DNA from: an uncultured Flavobacteriaceae bacterium
GTDB taxonomy: Bacteria; Bacteroidota; Bacteroidia; Flavobacteriales; Flavobacteriaceae
Reading direction: 5' to 3'
Length of the DNA: 64,000 nt
Assembly (NCBI GenBank): GCA_943789365.1
Contig: CALSTV010000001.1
Coordinates: 124,001 to 188,000, forward strand
A program made the translations under genes and the position numbers. Below the pieces are notes generated by a model. The model saw only the letters and a program-made list of their open reading frames with translations. It searched no databases and had not been told where the DNA came from. Positions 16,841-25,060 of this stretch are shown piece by piece; within the stretch, counting starts at the first letter, position 1, and every line of letters begins with the position of its first letter.

Positions 16841-17023
16841 ATGAAAGCAGCTAGTTTACTAATATTCATATTCGCAATTTCTTTTACTTTTGCCTCTTGT
16901 GGTGCAACCAGAGGTAGCGATTGTGGTTTATCTGACACATCTTCAAAGCAAATTAAAACGTTAAAGAAAGCCAGTATTTCGGAAGCGGATGTTAACAAAA
17001 CAAAATTGAAAACAATTTCTTAA
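16841..17023 (+). CDS. Small predicted lipoprotein
   Basis: A 60-residue protein with a basic N-terminus, a hydrophobic stretch (LLIFIFAISFTFA) and a lipobox ending FASC at Cys20, so it is likely acylated and membrane-anchored. The mature part is about 40 residues, has a second Cys (CGLSD) and is Lys/Ser-rich, with no recognised family. It follows hemH by 61 bp and has its own candidate -7 box. Function unknown. Confidence 0.65.
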   Translation: MKAASLLIFIFAISFTFASCGATRGSDCGLSDTSSKQIKTLKKASISEADVNKTKLKTIS

Positions 17024-17056
17024 CATTCAGGTAACAGTTTAGTTTCACATGCTCAT

Positions 17057-17064
17057 TATTTTTG
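17057..17064 (+). promoter_or_regulatory. Candidate -7 box for the 50-residue secreted peptide
   Basis: TATTTTTG is a full TAnnTTTG match and lies 22 nt before the ATG at 17087, supporting real transcription of the short gene that follows. Confidence 0.4.
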
Positions 17065-17086
17065 CATTGTAAAAATTAATAGTAAG

Positions 17087-17239
17087 ATGAAATTAGTTTA
17101 TTGTATCTGTATCGCAAGTATTGCTTTGTTATCGTTCATTTCAAGTACAAATGAAACAGAACCGAAAGTTGAAATATCTAAATCTCTAAAGATTTTAAAT
17201 ATTCACGACACGACAGGACCGCTAACATTGTTGGCATAA
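17087..17239 (+). CDS. Small secreted peptide, 50 residues
   Basis: ATG at 17087-17089 opens a 50-codon frame ending TAA at 17237-17239. The product starts MKLVYCICIASIALLSFISS, a typical signal peptide or N-terminal anchor, followed by a short polar tail ending GPLTLLA. The gene follows the lipoprotein gene by 63 bp and is preceded by a -7 box. No family recognised. It could be a small secreted or periplasmic peptide. Coding status rests on the signal-peptide pattern and promoter box. Confidence 0.5.
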   Translation: MKLVYCICIASIALLSFISSTNETEPKVEISKSLKILNIHDTTGPLTLLA

Positions 17240-17288
17240 GTTACGACGATACGTAAAAAAAGAGTAAGGTTTCTATGGTTTATATAAA

Positions 17289-17585
17289 CTAAAGGAGCAT
17301 TACTTTTTTTATTTCCTCGAAGCCCATCGCTTCATTCATCATATTTTTTATCTTTTCTTTACCATAGCTTAATTCTTCACGCAAGACCGAGGACGAAAGT
17401 TTAACAAAGAGTGTGCTACCTTTTAGCTCTACTTTTTCAGTATAACTAGCCACTCCATTCCCCATTAACGTATCCCAGTTTTCTTTTACTGAAATTTTCT
17501 TCATTCCTTTTTCAAGGTTATTCTCCTTAATTACATCGCCCATCAAATCTTTTAATGACAGGTATTCATTTTGACGTTTTGCCAT
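17289..17585 (-). CDS. DUF721 (DciA-like) protein
   Basis: A 98-residue protein with the DUF721 fold pattern: LKDLMGDVIKENNLEKGMKK, then a W-x-x-L-M-G-x-x-V-A segment (ENWDTLMGNGVASYTEKV) and the strand TLFVKLSSSVLREELSYGK. Members include DciA, which loads the replicative helicase DnaB in bacteria lacking DnaC. It lies 18 bp after recF on the same strand, a common recF-DUF721 pairing. A role in helicase loading here is inferred. Confidence 0.85.
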   Translation of the reverse strand: MAKRQNEYLSLKDLMGDVIKENNLEKGMKKISVKENWDTLMGNGVASYTEKVELKGSTLFVKLSSSVLREELSYGKEKIKNMMNEAMGFEEIKKVMLL

Positions 17586-17603
17586 GGCTAATTCGTACTA
17601 ATT

Positions 17604-18683
17604 TTACAATTTGAATATTTTATAGGAAGTGTTTATTTGCTGCACCACCTTTTCTGTTCTTTCGGCATGCGTATCTGTAATAAACAATTGCCCGAATTGA
17701 TTGTTGTTTACAAGTGCTATTAATTGCGATACTCTATGTTCATCCAATTTATCAAAAATATCATCTAAGAGCAATATTGGTGTTACCTTCGATGTTTGCT
17801 TAATAAAGTCGAACTGTGCCAACTTCATCGCTATTAAATAGGACTTCTGCTGTCCTTGCGAACCAAACTTTTTTATAGGGAAGCTATCTATTTCAAATAA
17901 TAGATCGTCTTTGTGAACACCAGCACTTGTATATTGTAATACCCTATCTTTTTCCAAGGATTTCTTCAACATTTCAGCGAAATCTTCATCTTCCAACTGG
18001 GATTTATAACGCAACCCTACATGCTCTTTTCCTTCAGAAATAGTTTTATAGCGTTCATTAAAGATAGGAATAAATGCCTGAATAAATTGTTTTCTTTCTT
18101 GATAAATAGCAGTTCCATATTGAATAAGCTGTTCGTCATAGACTTGCAAATTCAAAGCGTCAAAAGTTCGATTAGCAGCAAAAAACTTTAAAAGCGCATT
18201 TCGCTGAGAAAGGGTTTTATTGTAAGCTATTAAATTGGTAAGGTAACTATGATTCTGCTGAGAAATAACACTATCTATAAACTTTCTTCGTGTTTCGCTA
18301 CCTTCAATAATCAAATCGCGATCTGCAGGAGAAATGATAACCAAAGGAAACTTTCCAATATGATTAGAAAACTTATCGTATGCCTTTCCGTTCCTTTTTA
18401 CAATTTTCTTTTGTCCCTTTTTTAAACTGCATAAAATAGTTTCCTCTCTTGCATCTACTAAGTAAGCCCCTTCGAGCATAAAAAAGTCTTCCCCATGTCT
18501 TATATTTTGAATTGCGACGGAATTAAAATAACTCTTTGCAAAAGAAAGATAGTATATGGCATCTAAAACATTGGTCTTTCCAATTCCGTTATTTCCGACA
18601 AAGCAATTTATTTTCTCCTCAAAATCAAACACTTGCTGCGCAATGTTTTTATAATTTACCAAGGATAATTTTTGTAAATACAT
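17604..18683 (-). CDS. recF: DNA replication and repair protein RecF
   Basis: A 359-residue SMC-like ATPase. Start [14 protein letters not shown] is the standard RecF N-terminus, Walker A is GNNGIGKTN near residues 29-37, the signature region is [15 protein letters not shown] and Walker B is [15 protein letters not shown]. It loads RecA with RecO and RecR at gaps and stalled forks. It is the first gene of a two-gene unit with the DUF721 gene. No anomaly. Confidence 0.96.
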   Translation of the reverse strand: MYLQKLSLVNYKNIAQQVFDFEEKINCFVGNNGIGKTNVLDAIYYLSFAKSYFNSVAIQNIRHGEDFFMLEGAYLVDAREETILCSLKKGQKKIVKRNGKAYDKFSNHIGKFPLVIISPADRDLIIEGSETRRKFIDSVISQQNHSYLTNLIAYNKTLSQRNALLKFFAANRTFDALNLQVYDEQLIQYGTAIYQERKQFIQAFIPIFNERYKTISEGKEHVGLRYKSQLEDEDFAEMLKKSLEKDRVLQYTSAGVHKDDLLFEIDSFPIKKFGSQGQQKSYLIAMKLAQFDFIKQTSKVTPILLLDDIFDKLDEHRVSQLIALVNNNQFGQLFITDTHAERTEKVVQQINTSYKIFKL

Positions 18684-18766
18684 AGGGACTTCATCATATA
18701 AATAAGAATGTGCAAATTATTAAAAATTTTGCCAAAGACAAGCTTTTAATATCCAATTAAAAAAAC

Positions 18767-18774
18767 TATTTTTG
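18767..18774 (+). promoter_or_regulatory. Candidate -7 box for the TPR protein gene
   Basis: TATTTTTG matches TAnnTTTG. Transcription from here would give an untranslated leader of about 75 nt before the ATG at 18858. No clear TTG is seen at -33. Confidence 0.4.
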
Positions 18775-18857
18775 CTTTTTTCATTCAAATCGTAGCTACT
18801 TTGCTTTTAAGCAAAGTTTGATTTGAAAATAACTAAAATTAAAGTACATATACTAGA

Positions 18858-19622
18858 ATGGCAACTTACAAGAAAAAAGGTCAAAAGAAAATCAAAAATG
18901 TCCCTGTTGATAAAATAGAAGAAGAAAGTGCAACTGCAGAAGTATTCAAAAACCTTGACGAAACGGCTTCAAAAACCGAGCAATGGGTTGAAAAGAATCA
19001 AAAGCCTATTTTTTCAGGTTTGTTATTGGTTGTTGTTGTTATCTTGGGATATTTAGCTTACAACAACTACATCCTTGAACCCAAAGAACAAGAAGCAGCT
19101 AACGAGTTGGCTTTTCCTAAAATTGACTTTGAAAAGGCGTCAAATGCAACAACAGCTGTTGATTCTTTATATACAATTGCTTTAGAAGGCACCAATGGCA
19201 AATACGGATTCGTTGACATTGCTGATAAATACAGCGGAACAAACGCTGGAAACCTAGCAAACTATTATGCGGGTATTTCTTTCTTAAGAGTGAAACAATA
19301 CGACAAAGCGATTTCTTATTTAGAAAGCTTTTCTTCTAATGACGCCTTATTAGGTCCAACTGCCTTGGGTGCCATTGGTGATGCTTTTGCTGATTTAGGG
19401 CAAAGTGAAGATGCTCTTAGCTATTACGAGCAAGCGGCAAAATCAAATGACAATGCAACGACAACACCTCTATTTTTATTAAAAGCGGGTAACACTGCCT
19501 TGGAACTTGGAAATGCTCAAAAAGCAGAAGATCTATTTACAGAAATTAAAGATAAATATGCTAGCTCTAGTGCTGCACAAAACATAGAAATGCATATCAA
19601 CAAAGCTAAATATAGTAAATAG
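18858..19622 (+). CDS. TPR-repeat membrane-anchored protein
   Basis: A 254-residue protein with a Lys-rich cytoplasmic start (MATYKKKGQKK), one membrane segment near residues 54-72 (GLLLVVVVILGYLAYN) and at least three tetratricopeptide-like repeats (YYAGISFLRVKQYDKAISYL, ALGDAFADLGQSEDALSYYE type, GNTALELGNAQKAEDLF). It resembles YfgM-like periplasmic-facing TPR proteins, which assist envelope protein folding. It lies 6 bp before ribH. The role is inferred from architecture only. Confidence 0.85.
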   Translation: MATYKKKGQKKIKNVPVDKIEEESATAEVFKNLDETASKTEQWVEKNQKPIFSGLLLVVVVILGYLAYNNYILEPKEQEAANELAFPKIDFEKASNATTAVDSLYTIALEGTNGKYGFVDIADKYSGTNAGNLANYYAGISFLRVKQYDKAISYLESFSSNDALLGPTALGAIGDAFADLGQSEDALSYYEQAAKSNDNATTTPLFLLKAGNTALELGNAQKAEDLFTEIKDKYASSSAAQNIEMHINKAKYSK

Positions 19623-19628
19623 CACATT

Positions 19629-20108
19629 ATGGCTACAACTGATTTATCTAGTTATGACAAAACAAAAGTCCCAAACGCGAAAAATTTTCGGTTTGGGATT
19701 GTTGTTTCTGAATGGAACGAAAGCATTACCAACGGTTTGTACAATGGAGCTATATTAGCCTTATTGGAAAACGGTGCAGTTACTGAAAATATTGAAAAAT
19801 GGGATGTCCCAGGTAGTTTTGAATTGATCTATGCCACAAATAAAATGGCTGCTTCAGGAAAATTTGATGCAATCATCTCTATAGGTTCTGTAATTAAGGG
19901 AGAAACCAAGCACTTCGATTTTGTGTGTGATGGTGTAACTCAAGGACTCAAAGATATTAATATGCGTTACGACACACCTGCCATATTCTGTGTGTTAACT
20001 GATGACACCCTGGAGCAATCTATTGCTAGGTCTGGTGGAAAACTGGGCAACAAAGGTGTTGAATGTGGTGTGGCAGCTATAAAAATGGCGGCACTGAAGC
20101 AATTATAA
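19629..20108 (+). CDS. ribH: 6,7-dimethyl-8-ribityllumazine synthase
   Basis: A 159-residue RibH that condenses 5-amino-6-ribitylaminouracil with dihydroxybutanone phosphate to lumazine, the riboflavin precursor. Motifs: VVSEWNESITNGLYNGA, DVPGSFELIYA, and GSVIKGETKHFDFVCDGVTQ with the catalytic His. It follows the TPR gene by 6 bp. Other rib genes are not in the window. Length is standard; it should assemble as an icosahedral or pentameric shell. Confidence 0.96.
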   Translation: MATTDLSSYDKTKVPNAKNFRFGIVVSEWNESITNGLYNGAILALLENGAVTENIEKWDVPGSFELIYATNKMAASGKFDAIISIGSVIKGETKHFDFVCDGVTQGLKDINMRYDTPAIFCVLTDDTLEQSIARSGGKLGNKGVECGVAAIKMAALKQL

Positions 20109-20216
20109 GAGACGTATCGTACAGACTATTAAAGAGAAAAAACATATTCTTCCCTTCGATATAAACCTTTAACAAAGTTTTCATTATTTAGCCTTTTATC
20201 TGTATCTAAATTTCAG

Positions 20217-20224
20217 TAATTTTG
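20217..20224 (+). promoter_or_regulatory. Candidate -7 box before the 98-residue protein and mutL
   Basis: TAATTTTG matches TAnnTTTG and lies 26 nt before the ATG at 20251. No convincing TTG at -33. Confidence 0.35.
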
Positions 20225-20250
20225 ATACTGGTCATTAAAGTCAATATACC

Positions 20251-20547
20251 ATGTTTGGAAGCCCTTTTAAACAAAGAGCGCATTATGTGTTCAACTACAA
20301 GCCACGCTATTTCGATGCGCGTAAAGAACGTTTAGAAAACTTAAAGGAAAAGTACAACACAGACAAAGACACCATAGAAGGTGCTCCTGAATTTCACATC
20401 AGCCTTAGCAAGAACAATTTAAAAAACGATTGGGCAAAAATCAAAAGTAAGCAAGTAGATGCAAAAGCCAACAAACGTTTGGCTATTATCATTGCTATTT
20501 TAGTTGGTATCTGTGCTTATATCTTCGAACTTCATACTCTTATTTAA
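20251..20547 (+). CDS. Conserved small membrane protein upstream of mutL
   Basis: A 98-residue protein with an aromatic, basic N-terminus (KQRAHYVFNYKPRYFD), a charged helical middle and one C-terminal membrane helix (LAIIIAILVGICAYIF). Flavobacterial homologues are often labelled 'riboflavin synthase subunit beta', which the sequence does not support since it has no RibH or RibE motif; the label probably spread from the neighbouring ribH. Its stop overlaps the mutL start by one nucleotide, so it is co-translated with mutL. Function unknown. Confidence 0.75.
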   Translation: MFGSPFKQRAHYVFNYKPRYFDARKERLENLKEKYNTDKDTIEGAPEFHISLSKNNLKNDWAKIKSKQVDAKANKRLAIIIAILVGICAYIFELHTLI

Positions 20548-22385
20548 TGACAGATATTATACAGTTATTACCTGATCATGTAGCCAATCAGATTGCTGCC
20601 GGTGAAGTGGTTCAAAGACCTGCTTCAGTGGTAAAAGAACTTTTAGAAAATGCCATTGATGCTGGAGCTACCAATATCAAGTTGATTGTAAAGGATGCGG
20701 GTAAGACACTTATTCAAGTCATCGACAATGGAAAAGGAATGAGTGTTACAGATGCACGTATGTGTTTTGAAAGACATGCAACTTCAAAAATCAAAGAAGC
20801 GCAAGACTTGTTCAATCTAAACACCAAAGGCTTTCGCGGAGAAGCCATGGCTTCTATTGCTGCCATTGCACATGTTGAATTAAAAACACGTCAAGAGATT
20901 GACGAACTGGGAACTTGTATAAAAATTGAAGGCAGCAAAATTAGTGCACAAGAACCTGATGCCACAGCAAAAGGAACGAGCATAGCGGTAAAAAATCTGT
21001 TTTACAACATTCCTGCACGTCGAAATTTCTTAAAATCAGACACTATTGAAACACGTCATATTGTTAATGAATTTCAACGCGTAGCCCTTGCTCACAATGA
21101 CATTACCTTCTCGATGAGTCACAACAATACTGAGGTATACAATTTAAAGGAAGGCAATCTAAAACAACGCATTGTTGGCGTTTTTGGAGGAAAGACGAAT
21201 GAAAAACTCGTTCCAATTTCAGAAGAAACCGATGTCATTACTATTGATGGATTTGTTACAAAACCTGAATTCGCAAAGAAAAAAAGAGGTGAGCAATTTT
21301 TCTTTGTCAATGATCGTTTTATCAAAAGTTCATATTTACATCATGCCGTTTCGAGCGCTTTTGATGGCTTGCTCGGAAATGGTTATCACCCCTCCTATTT
21401 TTTGTATTTAAAAGTACCTCCAGAGAGTATTGATATCAATATTCATCCCACAAAAACTGAGATAAAATTCGACAATGAAAAGGTATTGTACGCTATTATT
21501 AGAGCTTCAGTAAAGCACAGTTTGGGACAATACAATGTGTCGCCTGTCTTGGATTTTAATCGAGATGCATCTATGGATACACCTTATGCTTTTAATACGA
21601 AGGAATTTAGTGAGACGCCTAAAATTACGGTAGATCCAAACTTCAACCCTTTTGAAAACGAAACAAAACAACAGAAAAGTTCGTATGCTCCATCGTCTTA
21701 TCAAAGAGCATCGAACACGACACAATGGGAATCCTTATACACAGGTTTCGACGACCTACCAACCGAGCCAAGTCAAACAGAATTGCAGTTAGAGGCGGAA
21801 ACGGATCAAAACACTTCGGGTAAAACATTTCAAATACATAAAAAATATGTACTAAGCACCATCAAATCTGGTGTTGTGCTAATCCATCAAAACTTAGCAC
21901 ATCAAAGAATACTCTACGAAGCATTCCTAGAAAACATAACTGTAAAAGAAGCAGCAAGTCAACAATTGCTTTTTCCTGTTGAACTATCATTTAACAAAGA
22001 AGAGGTTGAAGTTCTTAAGGAACTCAAGGAAGATTTAGAAAATACAGGTTTTTTATTCGATAAAATAGACGACGATGCCATTGTCATTAAAGGAATTCCT
22101 ACCAGTATTTCTGAGAGTCAGATTGCCATCATTCTCGAACAATTACTAGACGATGTAAAACAGGAAATTCCAGAAACGAGTTTTAGCCAACTAGACATTA
22201 TTTCAAAATCACTTTCAAAATCATTGGCCATAAAAACAGGAAGTAAACTTTCCGAAAAAGAACAAGACAACTTAGTTAACAGTTTGTTTTCTTGTAAAGA
22301 GCCCACTACTTCTCCATATGGTAAAAAAATATTTGAAACACTAACACTTGGAGAACTAGACAAGTTATTCGGAACAAAAAACTAA
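20547..22385 (+). CDS. mutL: DNA mismatch repair protein MutL, degenerate endonuclease motif
   Basis: A 612-residue MutL. The GHKL ATPase half is intact: IAAGEVVQRPASVVKEL, DNGKGM, and TKGFRGEAMASIAA. It couples MutS mismatch recognition to repair. In the C-terminal half the motif that aligns with DQHAxxExxxxE reads HQNLAHQRILYE (residues 447-458), losing the metal-binding Asp, His and first Glu, and the late zinc motif CPHGRP is replaced by SPYGKK near 589-594. So it may lack nicking activity. The low-similarity central linker (about 335-415) is normal. It starts one nucleotide inside the preceding gene. Confidence 0.94.
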   Translation: MTDIIQLLPDHVANQIAAGEVVQRPASVVKELLENAIDAGATNIKLIVKDAGKTLIQVIDNGKGMSVTDARMCFERHATSKIKEAQDLFNLNTKGFRGEAMASIAAIAHVELKTRQEIDELGTCIKIEGSKISAQEPDATAKGTSIAVKNLFYNIPARRNFLKSDTIETRHIVNEFQRVALAHNDITFSMSHNNTEVYNLKEGNLKQRIVGVFGGKTNEKLVPISEETDVITIDGFVTKPEFAKKKRGEQFFFVNDRFIKSSYLHHAVSSAFDGLLGNGYHPSYFLYLKVPPESIDINIHPTKTEIKFDNEKVLYAIIRASVKHSLGQYNVSPVLDFNRDASMDTPYAFNTKEFSETPKITVDPNFNPFENETKQQKSSYAPSSYQRASNTTQWESLYTGFDDLPTEPSQTELQLEAETDQNTSGKTFQIHKKYVLSTIKSGVVLIHQNLAHQRILYEAFLENITVKEAASQQLLFPVELSFNKEEVEVLKELKEDLENTGFLFDKIDDDAIVIKGIPTSISESQIAIILEQLLDDVKQEIPETSFSQLDIISKSLSKSLAIKTGSKLSEKEQDNLVNSLFSCKEPTTSPYGKKIFETLTLGELDKLFGTKN

Positions 22386-22391
22386 AAACCT

Positions 22392-23105
22392 ATGGGAAAA
22401 ATAACGGAAAGTATCAAACATTTGATTATTATCAATGTCATCTTATTTTTAGCACCACAATTCTTCAAAGGCATTGATTTGCAAAATTTATTGGCATTGC
22501 ATTTTGCTGAAAACCCTTCTTTTGGTTTTTGGCAATACCTTACGCATATCTTTATGCACGGAAGTTTTTCACATATTTTATTTAATATGTATGGACTTTG
22601 GGCTTTTGGTACTCCTTTAGAACAAATATGGGGACGCAATAAATTTCTATTCTTTTATTTTTCAGCAGGAATTGGAGCTGGATTGATTTATTCTTTGGTT
22701 AACTATTATCAGTTCGAAACGGCTTTTGAACAATTGATTCAAATGGGTGCGACAAAATCGGAAATTATGGATTTAATGAATCCAAGTGTTATGTACAAAG
22801 ACGAAAACCTGGAAACTGTAAACCGACTTTACAATACGAGTGCCGTTGGTGCTTCTGGTGCCGTCTACGGGATCCTTGTTGCCTTTGGTCTTTCTTTTCC
22901 AAATGCAAAACTAGCATTGATCTTTTTACCTATCCCAATTGCTGCAAAATACTTTATTCCTGTTATGATTCTCGGAGATTTGTTTTTTGGAATGACAAGT
23001 TACTCTATCGGAAATATTGCTCATTTTGCCCACATAGGAGGCGCTCTAATTGGTTTTATTATTGCCTGGTATTGGAAACAAAATCAATTTAAAAGATGGA
23101 ATTAA
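22392..23105 (+). CDS. Rhomboid-family intramembrane serine protease
   Basis: A 237-residue membrane protein with six hydrophobic helices. HGSFSHILFNMYGLWAFG is the rhomboid HxxxxHxxxN motif, GASGAVYGIL carries the catalytic Ser (GxSG), and FAHIGGALIGF gives the catalytic His. Rhomboids cleave transmembrane proteins within the membrane. An inserted loop between helices (about residues 107-150) is charged. It lies 6 bp after mutL and precedes a second rhomboid by 76 bp. Substrate unknown. Confidence 0.93.
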   Translation: MGKITESIKHLIIINVILFLAPQFFKGIDLQNLLALHFAENPSFGFWQYLTHIFMHGSFSHILFNMYGLWAFGTPLEQIWGRNKFLFFYFSAGIGAGLIYSLVNYYQFETAFEQLIQMGATKSEIMDLMNPSVMYKDENLETVNRLYNTSAVGASGAVYGILVAFGLSFPNAKLALIFLPIPIAAKYFIPVMILGDLFFGMTSYSIGNIAHFAHIGGALIGFIIAWYWKQNQFKRWN

Positions 23106-23181
23106 CCATACTCGACTTCATAAATTATTAGTATTTTAGTCAGCGTATAACAATTCGAGCTTCCTAGAGAATAAACACACT

Positions 23182-24030
23182 ATGCAACAGTATATAGAAC
23201 GTTATAAACAATTCAATATCATAGAAAAGTTAATTGCTATTAATTTAGCAGTTTTTGCATTGACTTTTCTTACGAACACGTTGCAGTTCTTATTCAATGC
23301 GAATGGTAATTTTATCATGGAGTTTTTTGCCATGCCCTCAGCTATTGATAGTTTTATTCTTAAGCCATGGTCTATCCTGTCTTATGGCTTTTTACATGGA
23401 GGTTTTTTTCATATTCTTTCCAACCTTATTGTATTGTATTTTATAGGCAATTTATTTATTGAATATTTTACCCCGAAACAATTGCTCAGTTTCTATTTAT
23501 ACGGAACCGTTTTTGGAGGTTTATTATATATTGTGAGCTACGCTGTATTTCCAGCACTTCAAAACAGCCCATCAATACTCGTTGGAGCCTCTGCTGCAGT
23601 TATGGCTATTTTTATTGGAATTGCTACGTACATCCCCAATTATGAATTGAATTTTCGTTTTATCGGTTATGTAAAACTTTGGAAGTTGGCGGCCGTATTT
23701 GTGCTACTCGATTTGATTCAAATACCCTCAGGAAATGCGGGTGGACATATAGCGCATTTAGGAGGCGCATTGTACGGTTATTTATATATGCGCTTTGCAA
23801 GTAAAGGAAGTATCCGCATTAGCAATCCCTTTGAAGGCTTTTTCTCCAAAAAGAAAAATTTAAAAACAGTATATCGGTCACGAAGAAAACAAAATAAACA
23901 GAAAACGCGATCCAAAAGTAATCAAGAGGTTATCGATGCTATATTAGACAAAATAAGTAAATCTGGTTATGAATCTTTGAACCAAGAAGAAAAAAATCTT
24001 TTGTTTAAACAAGGGAAAAATAAAAATTAA
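23182..24030 (+). CDS. Rhomboid-family protease with C-terminal tail
   Basis: A 282-residue second rhomboid. HGGFFHILSNLIVLYFIG is the HxxxxHxxxN motif, the Ser motif is VGASAAVMAI (GxSA in place of GxSG), and HIAHLGGALYG holds the catalytic His. A basic cytoplasmic tail after residue 215 ends in a helical segment (YESLNQEEKNLLF) seen in flavobacterial rhomboids with a DUF6576-type end. The Ser and His are present, so activity is plausible. It is 7 bp before the EEP-family gene. Substrate unknown. Confidence 0.9.
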   Translation: MQQYIERYKQFNIIEKLIAINLAVFALTFLTNTLQFLFNANGNFIMEFFAMPSAIDSFILKPWSILSYGFLHGGFFHILSNLIVLYFIGNLFIEYFTPKQLLSFYLYGTVFGGLLYIVSYAVFPALQNSPSILVGASAAVMAIFIGIATYIPNYELNFRFIGYVKLWKLAAVFVLLDLIQIPSGNAGGHIAHLGGALYGYLYMRFASKGSIRISNPFEGFFSKKKNLKTVYRSRRKQNKQKTRSKSNQEVIDAILDKISKSGYESLNQEEKNLLFKQGKNKN

Positions 24031-24037
24031 CGGTACT

Positions 24038-25060
24038 ATGAAAAAATTATCTTTTATAGATACCCTTATTTACATCTGTAATTCTATTGCAGCCGGTTTG
24101 CTTCTTTTTACCTATTGCATACCGTTTATTTCGCCAAAATCTATCGCTACTGTTTCGGTACTGAGTTTAGGTTTACCCCCACTACTTTTTGCAAACATTT
24201 TGTTTGTACTCTATTGGATTCTCAAATTGAAAAAACAATTTTTAATTTCGTTGATTGTAATTGCAATAGGCTTTCAACATGTGCAAGCCTTTTTTCAATG
24301 GTCTGAAAAAAAATCCATGCGCAATGACGATTACAAGATACTATCATACAACGTGCGTTTGTTTAATATTTTTAAATGGACAGACCGTGAAGATCTACCC
24401 AATAAAATCTATAAATTCATCGGTGAAAAAGACCCCGATATTCTATGTTTACAAGAATACCATCGCAAAGCAAAAAAAATAGACAACTATCCATATCAGT
24501 ATATCAAACACAACAACGGATCCATTGGACAGGCAATTCTTTCTAAACACAAAATCATAGATAAAGGTTCGTTAAATTTTCAAAAAACTGGAAACAATGC
24601 CGTATTCGCCGATATCATTTTAAAAAAAGACACCATACGTGTTTATAATATTCATATGCAATCTCTTAAAATGGAAATTGAAAAAGACAATTTTGGTTCG
24701 AAAGATGCAGAAAGCCTACTTTCAAAACTAAAAAAACATTTTAGAACACAAGCCACACAAGTAGAACAAATACTAGCACACCAAGCAAAGTCACCCTATA
24801 AAACAATGATTGTTGGCGATTTTAACAATACCGCATTCTCCTGGTTATACCATCAGCTAAAAAAAGGCAAGAAAGATGCTTTTATAGAAGCGGGATCAAA
24901 TTTCGGAAAATCATTTGATTATATATTCCCATTAAGAATCGATTTTATACTTGTCGATACTTCCATGCACATCAATAACTTCAAAACCTATTCCGTTCAA
25001 TACTCTGATCATTATCCAATAATGGCTAGGTTTAATATGTCACCAAATTTAGTGAAATGA
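24038..25060 (+). CDS. Endonuclease/exonuclease/phosphatase-family membrane protein
   Basis: A 340-residue protein with three N-terminal membrane helices (residues 10-85), then an EEP domain: SYNVRLFN, the metal Glu in DILCLQEYHRK, IVGDFNNTAFSWLY (Asp and Asn), and a C-terminal SDHYPIMARF His. EEP enzymes hydrolyse phosphodiesters of nucleic acids, lipids or inositols; the membrane anchor faces the domain outward and argues against chromosomal DNA. It overlaps the next gene by 4 nt (ATGA at 25057-25060). Substrate unknown. Confidence 0.9.
   Translation: MKKLSFIDTLIYICNSIAAGLLLFTYCIPFISPKSIATVSVLSLGLPPLLFANILFVLYWILKLKKQFLISLIVIAIGFQHVQAFFQWSEKKSMRNDDYKILSYNVRLFNIFKWTDREDLPNKIYKFIGEKDPDILCLQEYHRKAKKIDNYPYQYIKHNNGSIGQAILSKHKIIDKGSLNFQKTGNNAVFADIILKKDTIRVYNIHMQSLKMEIEKDNFGSKDAESLLSKLKKHFRTQATQVEQILAHQAKSPYKTMIVGDFNNTAFSWLYHQLKKGKKDAFIEAGSNFGKSFDYIFPLRIDFILVDTSMHINNFKTYSVQYSDHYPIMARFNMSPNLVK

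Noticed and set aside
19571-20250. Riboflavin riboswitch upstream of ribH
   Set aside because: ribH lies 6 bp after the TPR gene, leaving no space for an FMN aptamer.
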